A stretch of 64,000 bases of DNA from Lingula anatina. Its lineage: Eukaryota > Brachiopoda > Lingulata > Lingulida > Lingulidae. Positions 52,519 to 64,000 of this stretch are shown here, one piece after another. The position numbers and the translations under genes are program-made. The DNA is taken from NCBI RefSeq assembly GCF_001039355.2, contig NW_019775525.1, forward strand, positions 717,922-781,921, given 5' to 3'. The notes beneath the pieces were generated by a model. The model saw nothing but the letters and a program-made list of their open reading frames with translations, ran no database searches and was not told the origin of the DNA. The first letter of the stretch is position 1. Each line of letters starts with the position of its first letter.

Positions 52519-55500
52519 CTCCGTTAGAATTTAAGGCAGGCTAAGGGACATGGTTGTTTAATTCTGAAAGTTCTCCTCTCTATAGGGTTGTTCTTAAAAG
52601 TTATACGTTTAAACTACAGAAAAAAAGTGCAAATTTCTTTCTCTGCCAACTTTCTTTCAGCGATGATTGAAAGTGTATTAACCAATAACAAGTGAACTTA
52701 GAACTTCACGAGGCCTCTTGAAATCACCTAGACAAGAAGTACGAAGAAGAGTGTTTCCATTTCATCAAAACTCCCATAACGGTGAAAACTAAGTCGCAAA
52801 TTGAGAGCATGTCTTAAGTGACAAGCTAGACCTCCAAAGCTGAAACTTTCGTCGTTGAAACGTGTGGGATTTTAAAAAGAGAACAGCAATTGAATAAAGA
52901 CTTTTTTTTTCAGATCAGATGTACTGATACGCCAACCCGAGTTATTACCAGGTGTGACCCTACAACTACCTTTGCTCCTAACACGTAGACGCAAGAATTA
53001 AATCCAGCATTCCCTTGCTCACCCTGCTGTTTTATGATACTTCCTATTCAAATTGTGAATCATTTTAGATAAAGGTAACATGCAAGATGCTTGTTCTGTG
53101 TCTGGGATGACCCGAGATGGTCCGGATAGCTACCGTGGCGAAGGGGAAGTGTTGGGACTTCAAAATATGGGACGTCTGTTTTTCATTTTCATTTTCCAAA
53201 AAATACCTTTTATCTTGAGAGCTGACCTAGACACCCCACTGGGATTTGATGAAGTTTACAAGTATCTTGCTTTTAAAATTCATTGTATTTTTTTTTCTGA
53301 ACTTTTTCTCTAATGTAAAGGATACATCTTTCCTTCTTCATTCAAGTCAAATGATCTCATGAAATTAAAATATCAGTATCTCCGAAAATTTCATTCCCCA
53401 CCAACACATTTACTTAGCCATATGCGGACTTATACTTTGGACATAAAAAATATAAATTAATTATTTAAAAAGCCTTTCCCCTTTCTCAAATTTTGACAGA
53501 GATCTCAAGACAGCCATGATTTATACCCAAGTAAAACAAGACCCATCGATGATTTGTGATCTCCCGTGCTAAAACATGGTAGTCATCCTGGTACTATCAG
53601 TATCATCTTCCTCTTGCTGACCCCATATGGACCACTAACTGTCACCTGAGCCCTTAACGCGGGGGAAACACAATCCTTCCAGTTGACTTTTATGTGGGGT
53701 AGTCCCATCACTGGTGTTAATAATTCGATGATGGGTAATAAATAATCTACACACACATGAAAGCTCTGCAAGCTGGAGGGGATGTCTTCTTTTTTTTTTT
53801 TGTCTTAGGTTGATTCAGGGTTTAATTTCTACTGTGTATTGTGAGCACCTGGAAGTAAGGCCATTTTGATCTAATTGTTAAGTTGTTTCTTTTATTTCTA
53901 CCGCCCTCTGTATATACGTATAATAATTATTTCTCCCAGGCAACTGGTTTGTGACTCGCACCAAGAGAAGAAAATATATTAAGATATATTCTCATCAATA
54001 ATGAACAAAATGCAAGATTCTTGATGCAAAAACATTTAAACACATTTTAAGACATTTTAAAATGGTTTCTTCCATTCCAAACAAATTCAGTAATTTCAAA
54101 CTTCTATTTCCATTTTTGGCGGCATTAAAAGACCTCAAATGTTTGCCTTCACAAAACCAATTTGATACCAAATAAGAATCTCTGCCGAAGATATCCGTCC
54201 TAATATACTTTACAGTAATTTTTCACTTCTGACTGTTGTTCCTAGGTCCGAGACCCGCATGTTTTTTTTCGGGGTCAGTGAACAAATCACATATGAGATG
54301 ATCTGATGTGCTTTAGAGTATTATGTTTTTGAAACGGATTCTATTAGAGGTTGGGGAGCAATTGACAAATGAGACATTTCATGTGACAGACGATCCGTCT
54401 GTTGTTGTGAGTCTGAAAATTAAAACTTTTGTTCTTTTCTGCAACTTGGTGAATTTATTTCTCACATTTCTACTTCATTTTTTTTTTCTTTAGGTACTAC
54501 AGAGTTGTCCTATACAATCCTATATCTTTATTGGTAGTGCTTATTTTTGATTAACCTGAGAAGCTTATTGTTCATGAATAATAAAATCCTCCGACATTTT
54601 GAAAGTTTCAAGCTGTACCTTTCTTTTTCATTAAAAAAAATTCAATTTAACATTTTAACAACTTTTAACATGCATGTTATTTCTCAAAATGAATACACTG
54701 GGTTTTTATACACATTTCATATAATGGGAATGAATGCATGCCTCCTCCCAGCCCGCACATAATATTTATTTCACTTCAGTAATGACTTGCAATAATGTAT
54801 TTAGAAATGCTGCTGAAAGGACACGTAAATTCACCATTTACATAATTTCATGTCACTATTTTTTCTTTGTCATCGCTCTTAAAGGCACTACTGAAAATAA
54901 CGACACAGAAACATTTGGAATGCTTCACTACTGTGTGTGAGGAGAAAAATGCAATTGAAAGAAACAAATCATTAATTCTGCAAAAGACAAAAAAAAATCA
55001 GACGTCTTCTTTTGTGGACACTCATTTCAATCTCCTGATATTGGCGAGCTCATCTTTTTTTTGCTTGACAAGAGGCGACAGACCATGTGAAGTTTCCGGG
55101 ACGACCCAGGAATCCGGGACAGTTCACAGGAGATAAGACGCAACTTAAAATCCCTTCATGCCTTATCAAACAACAACCATGTTGCAATTTTAAGATCCCG
55201 AAGTGTCGGAATGTGACTCAAACCATCTATACCTTAGTTTTTATTCTATGGAAGGAGACATTTCTAAACAGAGACACCTTTTTTGCTTTTAATCTAGTAT
55301 CAAATGAGCTGGCAAAAAAGGATTTTTTTCTCACCCTCTTCAGAAAAACAAGTCTTGTTTAAAACAAAGTTTTGAATAATTGCTTAAATGTTTTCATAAT
55401 CAACATTCGCAATATGACATGGATACATAGACTAGAGAGCAACAAGTCCAGAATACCTCATGGCTTAAAATCGTCAACTATGCTTCTCCTTTGTCGACCT

Positions 55501-58500
55501 TTCCCCTATCTCCATGAAAATCTATCTTACCAAATCGGCCTTGCCAAGGAAATCACTTTGCAACACAAGATCGCCAAAATAATGGCTACAATTCTGTGGA
55601 CATTTCCAAAATTAACCAGTGAGGTGGGACATGGGGAGCTATATTGAACAAACAAAACAAGCTCTCAATCCATCCCCAATCTCTCGAAACCTTACTCGTG
55701 GGCATTGTATTTCGCTGACAAATTACAATTCTTTATGAAAGGAAATTGCTTCCTATGCACAAGCAATGGGATAAAAGAAATTTGCCGCTCTAAAAAATCC
55801 TCCTTCCAAGTCACCTATTGTCTGATTCGATTTAGATTACAAGGATCGAGCCTATAGATTGTTCAGCATTTTTCGGTAGAATTTCAAGAAGTTTTTTCAG
55901 GGACTGATGTGGTATGGCAGGGTGATGCGAGATTCTTATCGAATATTGTCGGCAGATAAGAAGTTGTTTGTGATGAAAGCGTGCCTATGAGTCATCTCAT
56001 GCAAGTTTTTTTTTTTTAAGTTTGGGAAAGAAAAATATGGCAGTCGACCAATGGAGCAGGCAATGTAGAGTAAAAGTAACGTTTTTATAATAAGACAATG
56101 AAGCCAAAAAAATAAAAACATGCCTCTTTCAATGTCCTCATTTTCCAAAGAAAAAACTACAAATTACTTTTCCTTCCCTTGTTTTTTTTTTCTGAATCTC
56201 TCTTACCATTGTATTATATGAAAACATATACATGGATTTCCACAACCTGGCAAAGCCATCACTTACAAATAATGAATACGCAACCAGACTAATTTCGACC
56301 TGAACATTAGACACAACATCGCTCCATATTCCCTTTCTCGTGTAGACCTAAACCAAAGAGCAATCAACACGGAGGCTTGTTACCAACACAATCTATATAA
56401 ATTCCAATCCCTGTGCTTGATTACATGGAAGAGACATGAAAAACCACTCATGTAATGGAAAAGGGTTCTCTGTCGAGGTCAGGGACAGCTTCCATCATTG
56501 CTGACAAGGATGCTGCAGATGGCACTGAACAATTACTTTTAAATCCTGTAGAATAGATAAAATATGGTAACTGACATAATGTAAAAGCAGTCTTTTTTTC
56601 AATACCCTAAAAACTTGAAAACATTTCTGAGAGTCCCAATTTGTTATATTCTCAAACCCTACATTTCTTGTTCGTGCTATGATATAGTTTTCCTTGAAAA
56701 TCTAACGAGACCATAATAAGTTCCTAATTTTTTCAGGTCATCAGTTTCTATCACAATTTCCTTACAGTGAATTCAGTATTCCTCTCTATATGATTTTGTT
56801 TTCTTTACACTGCCAACAGCTTTTAGACCAGAGATGCACCGAAGCAAAAATAGAAGACATGATAAAGCAATCAAAATTGGAAATGACATTCCCGCAATTT
56901 GATTGGCTTTGATTCAACCATATACCAAATCCTTTCATTTCCCACTCAGGATTTTTTTCCTACAGAAAACATGTAATTATAACTAATAGGAAATTCCTCT
57001 GCTTGCAGAAGCCTGTTGAAATACCCAGGATTATAAATAACACCAATCCTTTTTAAAAGTTCAGTTTCTTTTTTTCAATATCATCTTGTTGTTGCCACTC
57101 CAATTAATTCCACACTTTTTCCCAGTTATCAAAATGGGATTTTAAGTTTAATAGGCAGGGGCAATTTGTGAGAAATTATCTTTTTTTATACTAGTCTAAG
57201 GGTTTGGGCAAATATTTTTTCACTCACAAATTGGCTATCATCTAAAAGTGCCACCAGCTGCAAGGCTAACTGCACAACCTACGAGAGTACTCGAAATCCC
57301 ACTTGATATTGATATTTAATAACTCAACCATAATATGCAAGTGCTTGTAGCTTTTAATTATTCATGTATTGAATGTTTGTAAAATTTGATATTGGATTTT
57401 CCATATGTGATTGGTTTGGAGAAAAACACGGGAAGCTCCTGTAGCTATTTGCACTTGTTGGTATATAGCATAATGAAGGCTGTGATCAAACAAATCTTAG
57501 ATTATTGAACTCATAAGTGGTAGGATATAAATATATAAAACAATATAGCCAATAACAACAACATTAATCACTGGTCCCTTACTTCAAATATATGTTATTT
57601 GAACACCTTCCTTATTTGGGTATCAGGTAAGAAGTGTTGATCCCTTCCATAGCCCTTTTGGGTTTCTATCAAACACCCTGGGACTTTCTTCCATGTTGAA
57701 TAAACAGTGGATTGATGAAGACAATAGTTTGGGTGTTAAGTTATGTTATTCTGATGCATAAACTGGTAATGAAATATAAGTAAGGGAGCCAGGCTTTCAG
57801 TTTTTAATCCCCATGTTAATCCCCTGTGTATAATTTGGGGATTGTTAACTTGATCTTACATGGAATTCATGCATGTACCATACTATGAAAAATCAGAAGC
57901 AGAATAATGCATATCAACAGAAAGGCACACCTTGAACAATCAGGGAAATTACAAATTCACTCAAGGTATAATGACAAGCTTATATGAAGTTCATGCGAGA
58001 CAAAGAGGAAGAATAAACATGCATAAAAACCAATCACCCCGATCTCCTTTTATAATTAGAGAAATGAGAAGTATTCAGCAGTTGTTTTCCCAAACTTATT
58101 ACGCGTTATTATGAGTTATTGAAAAACAACAAGAAGCTAATAAGTGCTATTATCAAGCAAACTGCATACCTTTCCTTATTAGGGAGATTCAATTATGCTT
58201 TCACTGACATAAAAGAAATCATTATTACAAGAAAATGACAGCAAAACCCAAGTAAACCAATCAACGATTTTTAAACCCAGTACCATAAGCAATGACCATA
58301 TTTGTACGGAACAACTCAACTGGGACACTTCTTCTAACTTAATTACATAGTTCACATAACATAGAGAAGAAAGAAAACTTTAAAAAGAATTTCCCTTAAT
58401 ATCAATGCCCTTGCAAACAGAAAGTCTGGTTCTGCCTTCTCCTTTATTGAGCAAGAAGAAGCAGTCTATTTACAGAGAAGCCATTGCGGCGGTTTTCAAG

Positions 58501-61133
58501 GTGTCTGAAGCACTAACAGCACTGGCTGCCTAATATAATGAAAACCTAAATAAGCCCAGGTACCTGGGTTATAAGACTGTTTGCTGTTCAGCTTACCAGG
58601 ACATTAAGTTCAATAATGTCCTAAACTGTTCTAAAACAGCCATGTTATGCAAACAATCTCTTCATCACATTGCAAAGTTTTGTCACAAGATTGCCTTCAA
58701 CTTTTTTCACTTTCATTACTATTTTTGTAAATTGGCAGTTAGGGGTAGGGGAGAAAAAGTATGAGAAAGAAACGAATTATCTTTGCCATCGGCATAATGA
58801 TCTGTTATTTTGAGACTGTATTTTTTAAACCATAATTTGTCCATCAGTGCAAAAACTTTCCGCCGAGAGATCACTTTTTTAGGTGATTAAATCAAAGATC
58901 TGCGTAATCTTGGCCTTTGGCTTAAAGATCTTTTGCTTTAAGATTACAACTTTTTTGGCATAACAAGCAAAATGGACCCAAAAATCTCCCACCTGGAGAC
59001 CAATAATTCATGGCATAGACAAAAACGTTGTAATCTCCCCCCATCAGCAACAAATTAAGTACCCAAAGATTATCACTTTCGTTTAAAAAGAAGAGAGAAA
59101 CAATATAATCTGACAGATCGGCTACAAATCAGTAACTGGGAGATTGATTTTAGATGGAAGGAAATGAAAAAGGAAAACAATCAGCAGATGGAAACTTGTG
59201 ATTGTTAATAATTCCTTCACAAAAGGCGAGCTTGACAAGCAATTATTAAGGTGCAGAACTTAATGTGAAGTAAATACCAGAAAGAGCTCTGCTGCTGTGA
59301 CAGCGATAGGATAAAACGAAAATGATTTTTTTTTTTCATCATTGCTGAAAGACCAGCAATATTGGTAACAGCAGCCCTCAAAGATGACAGAAAGAAAGCA
59401 GCCATCACGAGGAATTCACCATGATAACACTGGCTTTTACTTGGCGATAATTGCACTGCAGTCATTTAAAACAAGTAAATCTGTGGTTCCGCTGCAAGAA
59501 AAAGCCAGCTACGCCCTATTAAAACACTGATCCAGACACACGGTACTAAGATGGATGGTACGTTCCTGTCACGAGAAAATTCATCACAATTTTCAAAAAT
59601 ATGACCTACAGCCATTTATGACCATCAACTTCTCCATTGCAAAACATTTTTCTACCAAAAAAAGTGACATGTCCAGTCCATGGCACCAGTTTCCAATATG
59701 GTTGACAAGCCAAGTGAATCAATAAGAGAGGAAAAAAACATCTTCATTATCTATCCATAATCCAAGACCCCAGTGTTAGAAGACCCTCCCCTCCATAAGG
59801 ATAACACCACCATCATCATAAATATCCATAACCAGCCCCCATGGCCTGAGCTGATGTTCCCCAAACCCGTATACAGATTACAATAATGAAACACAGGAAC
59901 TACTAGTTTAAATGTTGTTATCGGTTGTAAAAGACTGTCATTAATCTCAGAGTGTAGACCGATATATTAAGAACCTCTGTCCAGATGATAAGGTATACTT
60001 GGTGACAGTGAATGAAGACCCATGTAGGAGACAGTCTGCCCCTCCCATTTTTTTTTATTTTTGGAAAGCATGAAAGCATTTTTTAAGCCATTGGAGAGAG
60101 CAACGCTGGGTTAATGGACAGTTCTGTCTCGGATGAAAAAGAACTTGTCTCTTCCTTTTAATTTATTTTCCTTAATTTAATTCTTAACTTGTGGCCATGT
60201 CATTTACATGTCTCATTATCAAAAATATCTTCGTTTTGGCTTTGCAGCTTGCTGTTATTGAACAAAAGTTACACAGGAATTAATAGAGATGTATTCTGAC
60301 ATCTTGAAATATGAGAAACAAGAAGCAACCCATAACAAGATGACAGAACGAAAACATACGTGTAACGACAGACAATCTGAATGTAATCACACGCCACAAA
60401 TTGTTGCAAAAACATCTCAGTCTTGTAATCACATCAATAACATCATTATATTCAAACAGTTAACACTGATATCTTTCTTCTGAAAAAAAAATCACTATAA
60501 AGTCAGACGTCCAAATTGGATCCCCTGTGTAACTATGCATTATGGCAGACTTTGTGAATGGAATCAAAGGCTAGAAACCTAACAAAAACAATTTCACGGT
60601 CTTGTCTGACTGCACTCCAGCAATTTTCCATTGAAAATGCGATGGGTGTGAGGTAATAATACAGTGGGGGTTCCTTAATGATAGGGTTTACCTGAGTAAT
60701 AGGGTGATGTCACAGCAGGTAAAAATGTGCTATCTGATTAAGTCCCCCACTGGCGTTTCGCATGGGTGGTGTTACAGGGTGAAATTTTTTAACAAGAAGC
60801 TTGCATAACTCAGTTTAATAGCCCCTTTTGACTTAACTTCTTCCCTTTTCAATTAACATGGCTGGCAATGCAGAACAAGGTTGTTGAAGAGATAGCATTG
60901 TGTCAGACTGTTAAATACCAGTTCTGCCATGAAAGTACAACTTGTCTTAATTACTCCGACTTGTCACATTAATTCTGAGCACACATTTTCACCTGTTTAC
61001 AAGGATGGATGAAGTCACTTGCTTGATAAGATTATGTCATCCACAGGTAAAATGTGTTGTTATTAACATGGCATCCTGTTTACCTCAATTAACTAATTTC
61101 AGGTAGGTTGCAATGTGATAGGAATTCTTTGGT

Positions 61134-61160
61134 CGAGAGAGAGAGAGAGAGAGAGAGAGA
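61134..61160. repeat. (GA)n microsatellite
   Basis: About thirteen GA units. Confidence 0.95.
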
Positions 61161-62140
61161 TGGAAAGTTCATACAATTTCTACTTCATAAATGGGAGAGG
61201 GGACGTGTTAAACACCTTAGTTCCCAGAAATCCTTACTGATGACACAACCTACTGCAAAACTTCAATACTAGATCAATGAGTACATGTTTAATATACCGG
61301 CAACAATTTGTGCATTCACACACTGCCCTTACCCCAAGAATTAATTCTGTTCTCTTATCAGACATTGTCAGGGGGGAAAACCATCAACCGTTTTACAATG
61401 GGATAGCAAATATCCGACCAAACCATGAAATTAATGAGTCTTAACGAGGAGATGGAATCTGATTAATCACTTTGTTAATTGAGGTCAGTTAGCTGTGCGG
61501 CCAGTTGGTCACTCGTACTAGTGGGAGTTAGTCAGCTTCCTGGGTATTGAATTATTTGAGATTTGACCATGCGGTCATTGTGTATTGTTATGCTGAATGA
61601 GATAATAGATTATGCCAAGGCATTTGAATCCTTCTGAGTCATCATCAAGTTTCAATGGTATAATTCATGTGTTTGACTTTATACTACAATTCCAAATGCT
61701 TTTCTACAGTTAAACCATTTACTTATGTACATTTCTTTAATCTCAGCAAATATTCATATTTTTTACTTAAACATTTTTGCGATGGATGCCATTTTCTTAC
61801 TTAAGGAAAAGCCAAAAACATTAATCATTTAGAAAAATCCATCTCAAGACAACCAAAGAAGTCTAGCCATAATTGTGAATGACTTTGGTTCAATCCAATA
61901 ACAAGTCCCTATGTGTAAACCTGCCTAAGTCTCTCTCCATACCTGACCTTCCATACTGTAATTACCCTGTGAAAATCACCCAGTATTAAGTGTAATCCAG
62001 AAGTCTGTGTTATGTCATGTCCAGGCTGTGGATAAGATAATTAGGACACAAGACACTAATTAACTGAGAAGTCATACAGGCAGGTGCTTGGGGAGGTGTG
62101 ATATGTGCTTTGTATTAGCTACCTGTGTGAATGTTACAAG

Positions 62141-62142
<2 letters not shown>

Positions 62143-62171
<29 letters not shown>
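62143..62171. repeat. (GT)n microsatellite
   Basis: About fourteen GT units. Confidence 0.95.
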
Positions 62172-62172
<1 letters not shown>

Positions 62173-63337
62173 ATCCACTTGGTATGACAGGCACAGAAGA
62201 AACAGTGGCACCACTCTTGGCTTGGACTCACATTTAAATACAACCTAAACTATGTTGCCTAGCAACCAGACAGAGGCAGGCTGGGGTCCAGTAGCAGCAA
62301 AAATTAAGATTGGCTTGCCTTTGGGTGACTGGGGAAGAAAATTTATGCCGTCAAGCCAGGTGAGATGACTGGGTCTGATGCTGCTACTACTGCTGCTGTG
62401 AAGATAACATCTATGCAAAAATTACAGAGCAGAGGTGGTCTGAACTTTTCTCTCAGGATGTAAGATATATTGATGTGAATAGACACAAAGAGCTTTTGAC
62501 AGCATGGTTTTGATAAATTGGCAATTCGATGACCCTAAAATCCTGGTTGAAGATTATTTTTTTGAAGTTTTGATTTTTCAAAAAATTTCAAACATATTTT
62601 AGTTCTTACCCACAATGTATGAGTGAAAATTAAAATGGAGCCTTTAATGATAATCCATGTATTGCTCTCTTTATGTATTCTTTCTCTTGGTGCAATATCT
62701 ACTTCATCCACCACAAATCTGAGAAAATTTAATAAAATCAGATCTTCTGATAAAGACCTTGTCAACCTCTCAGTGGACAATCTTAAATGTCAACCGACAC
62801 CACGGACTTCCTGAATGCCACAACAACAATTTCCTCTTCAAAATTTGTCAACTGTAATTTGCCGCAGAGAAAGATATGGGGAAAAAAATTGATGGAAGAC
62901 TTTTTAATAGTCTTTGTGTTCCGAGCTGGTAGTCTTGTATCTGCTGCATACACATTGTTTTCCAAGTCTCCCGCCCTCAGGGGTTACAAATTCTGAATCA
63001 TCCAGAGATTTATGAGGCTTATTTTCCACCTTGGTATCTTTATTGGCCTTTTCTTTTTGTCTTTTTTTTCTAACAGAAAAGATTTGCAACAACACCATCA
63101 TGCATTTTATATAACTTTTTCCTAACAAAATGAAACATGCTTACATAACAAAAGACATTCCAATCTTACAGCATCACTTTTTTATTATTGTTATTTTTTA
63201 TCATTATTGAATTGCCTTCAAGTTATTACGACTCCTGCACTAACAAAATCAATTCGGGAGGCCTCAGAAGTCATTTGTTAGGGTTTCTCTCTCTTTGTAG
63301 GTGGACTATCTAATAGAGTTTTATTTTCAAAGGCACT

Positions 63338-63427
63338 TTATTCTTCTTCAACTCTGCTTCTTGTCTCGATCTCTTTGAAGTCCCCGATCACAGTCCCCGT
63401 GTCTTTTAAGCCCTGGTAATCGCTCAT
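63338..63427 (-). CDS. Doubtful 29-codon ORF with a TATA box and polyadenylation signals
   Basis: ATG at 63427 has A at -3. The ORF starts MSDYQGLKDTG and ends with a Glu-rich tail and TAA at 63338-63340. TATAAAAG (63476-63483 on the - strand) lies about 50 bases upstream. AATAAA overlaps the stop (63337-63342) and occurs again at 63320-63325. I do not recognise the peptide. In A+T-rich DNA these signals can meet by chance, so this is a weak call. Confidence 0.15.
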   Translation of the reverse strand: MSDYQGLKDTGTVIGDFKEIETRSRVEEE

Positions 63428-64000
63428 AATGAAAGTGTTGTGTTTATGGATCGCTTTACAAATAAGGACACTGGGCTTTTATAGACAGGGTTTGGAAGAT
63501 GGCACACTTTGTCCAAGGACAGTAGAACATGATATTCCAAGTCAGCTGAGGGAACAAAGGGGTCTTTAATATCTTGGTACGATTATGGGAAAAAGTTACA
63601 TGCTGGTCCAGATGCTCCGAAATACGATATAAGGGGACACTAAATGGAATTGGTTGGACCTCAAGATGCTCAATTTTCAGCTTATCTGTTGAATCAAAGA
63701 TGTATTATAGTAGAAATAATATGGGTGGTATTTAACAGTGGTTAAGGATGTAAACATTTTCAAAGATGCTGGAATAGCAATGAAATAATCAATATACACA
63801 CCAATAACTAAACGCTATATCAACAATTTTCTTGTCTTTTTTTTTTTTTTAAGAACTAAACACCAACGATGTCAGATTTAACTGGTCATAATTATAATCA
63901 TTCAATCTACTTCTTATTAGGTTTATTTCTAGAATTGTGGGACAATTAACAGGGTTATAATCATGATCCCAAGGTTTACTTCTTCTTCCATCCTCAAGCA

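Larger units (their letters stand above)
52519..64000. other. Long non-coding stretch, probably first Eph intron or upstream DNA
   Basis: It contains (GA)n at about 61134-61160, (GT)n at about 62143-62171 and many A+T-rich runs. No tRNA, rRNA or protein gene was recognised. A 29-codon ORF on the - strand (63338-63427) is described separately. Confidence 0.45.

Noticed and set aside
62623-62814. + strand ORF with a hydrophobic N-terminus resembling a secreted peptide
   Set aside because: A+T-rich chance ORF with another ORF on the opposite strand. No known motif, no promoter or splice context.

Overview
The window is nuclear DNA of an invertebrate animal, most likely marine. The genes are metazoan, with GT-AG introns, polyadenylation signals, many short simple repeats and many small terminal-inverted-repeat elements. 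Some of these elements begin CAGGCCCGTAGCC or CAGGGGCGG, a kind often met in marine invertebrate genomes. I cannot fix the phylum from the sequence alone. Two runs of N (14306-14311, 48120) and one ambiguous base (5087) show it is a draft assembly.

Region 1 (1-20.2 kb) holds a tandem family of intronless glycosyltransferase family 61 (GT61) genes on the + strand. The C-terminal 57 codons of one copy open the window (1-174). Two complete 493-codon copies follow at 11918-13399 and 18626-20107. The complete copies lie in long direct duplications that start near 7107 and 15037 and share promoters and upstream DNA. They are separated and remodelled by mobile-element insertions, several with exact target-site duplications and a matching empty site in the sister unit. 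The proteins look like Golgi type II membrane enzymes with a conserved C-terminal catalytic part and a faster-changing stem.

Within region 1, on the - strand at 2380-5174, lies a three-exon gene. It encodes a cysteine-rich ectodomain of the sort found in front of the seven-helix domain of adhesion or methuselah-like receptors. Here the protein stops after the ectodomain with a short hydrophobic tail, and a polyadenylation signal follows, so it may be a GPI-anchored or secreted relative.

Region 2 (21.1-44.0 kb, - strand) is an Eph receptor tyrosine kinase gene. Sixteen exons can be placed, and all splice phases agree. They run from the ligand-binding domain through the cysteine-rich region, two fibronectin type III domains, the transmembrane segment, juxtamembrane tyrosines and kinase to the SAM domain and stop codon, giving 978 residues with the 48-base cassette exon included. 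About 3.5 kb of 3' UTR follows. The signal-peptide exon and the short exon before the ligand-binding exon were not found and probably lie beyond the window.

Region 3 (44-64 kb) is probably the first large Eph intron or upstream DNA. I see no convincing protein gene in it. Its most striking feature is a near-perfect direct duplication of 1.82 kb (46297-48119 and 48121-49943) separated by a single N, very probably an assembly artefact. A MITE, several microsatellites and a doubtful 29-codon ORF with TATA and polyadenylation signals are also noted.
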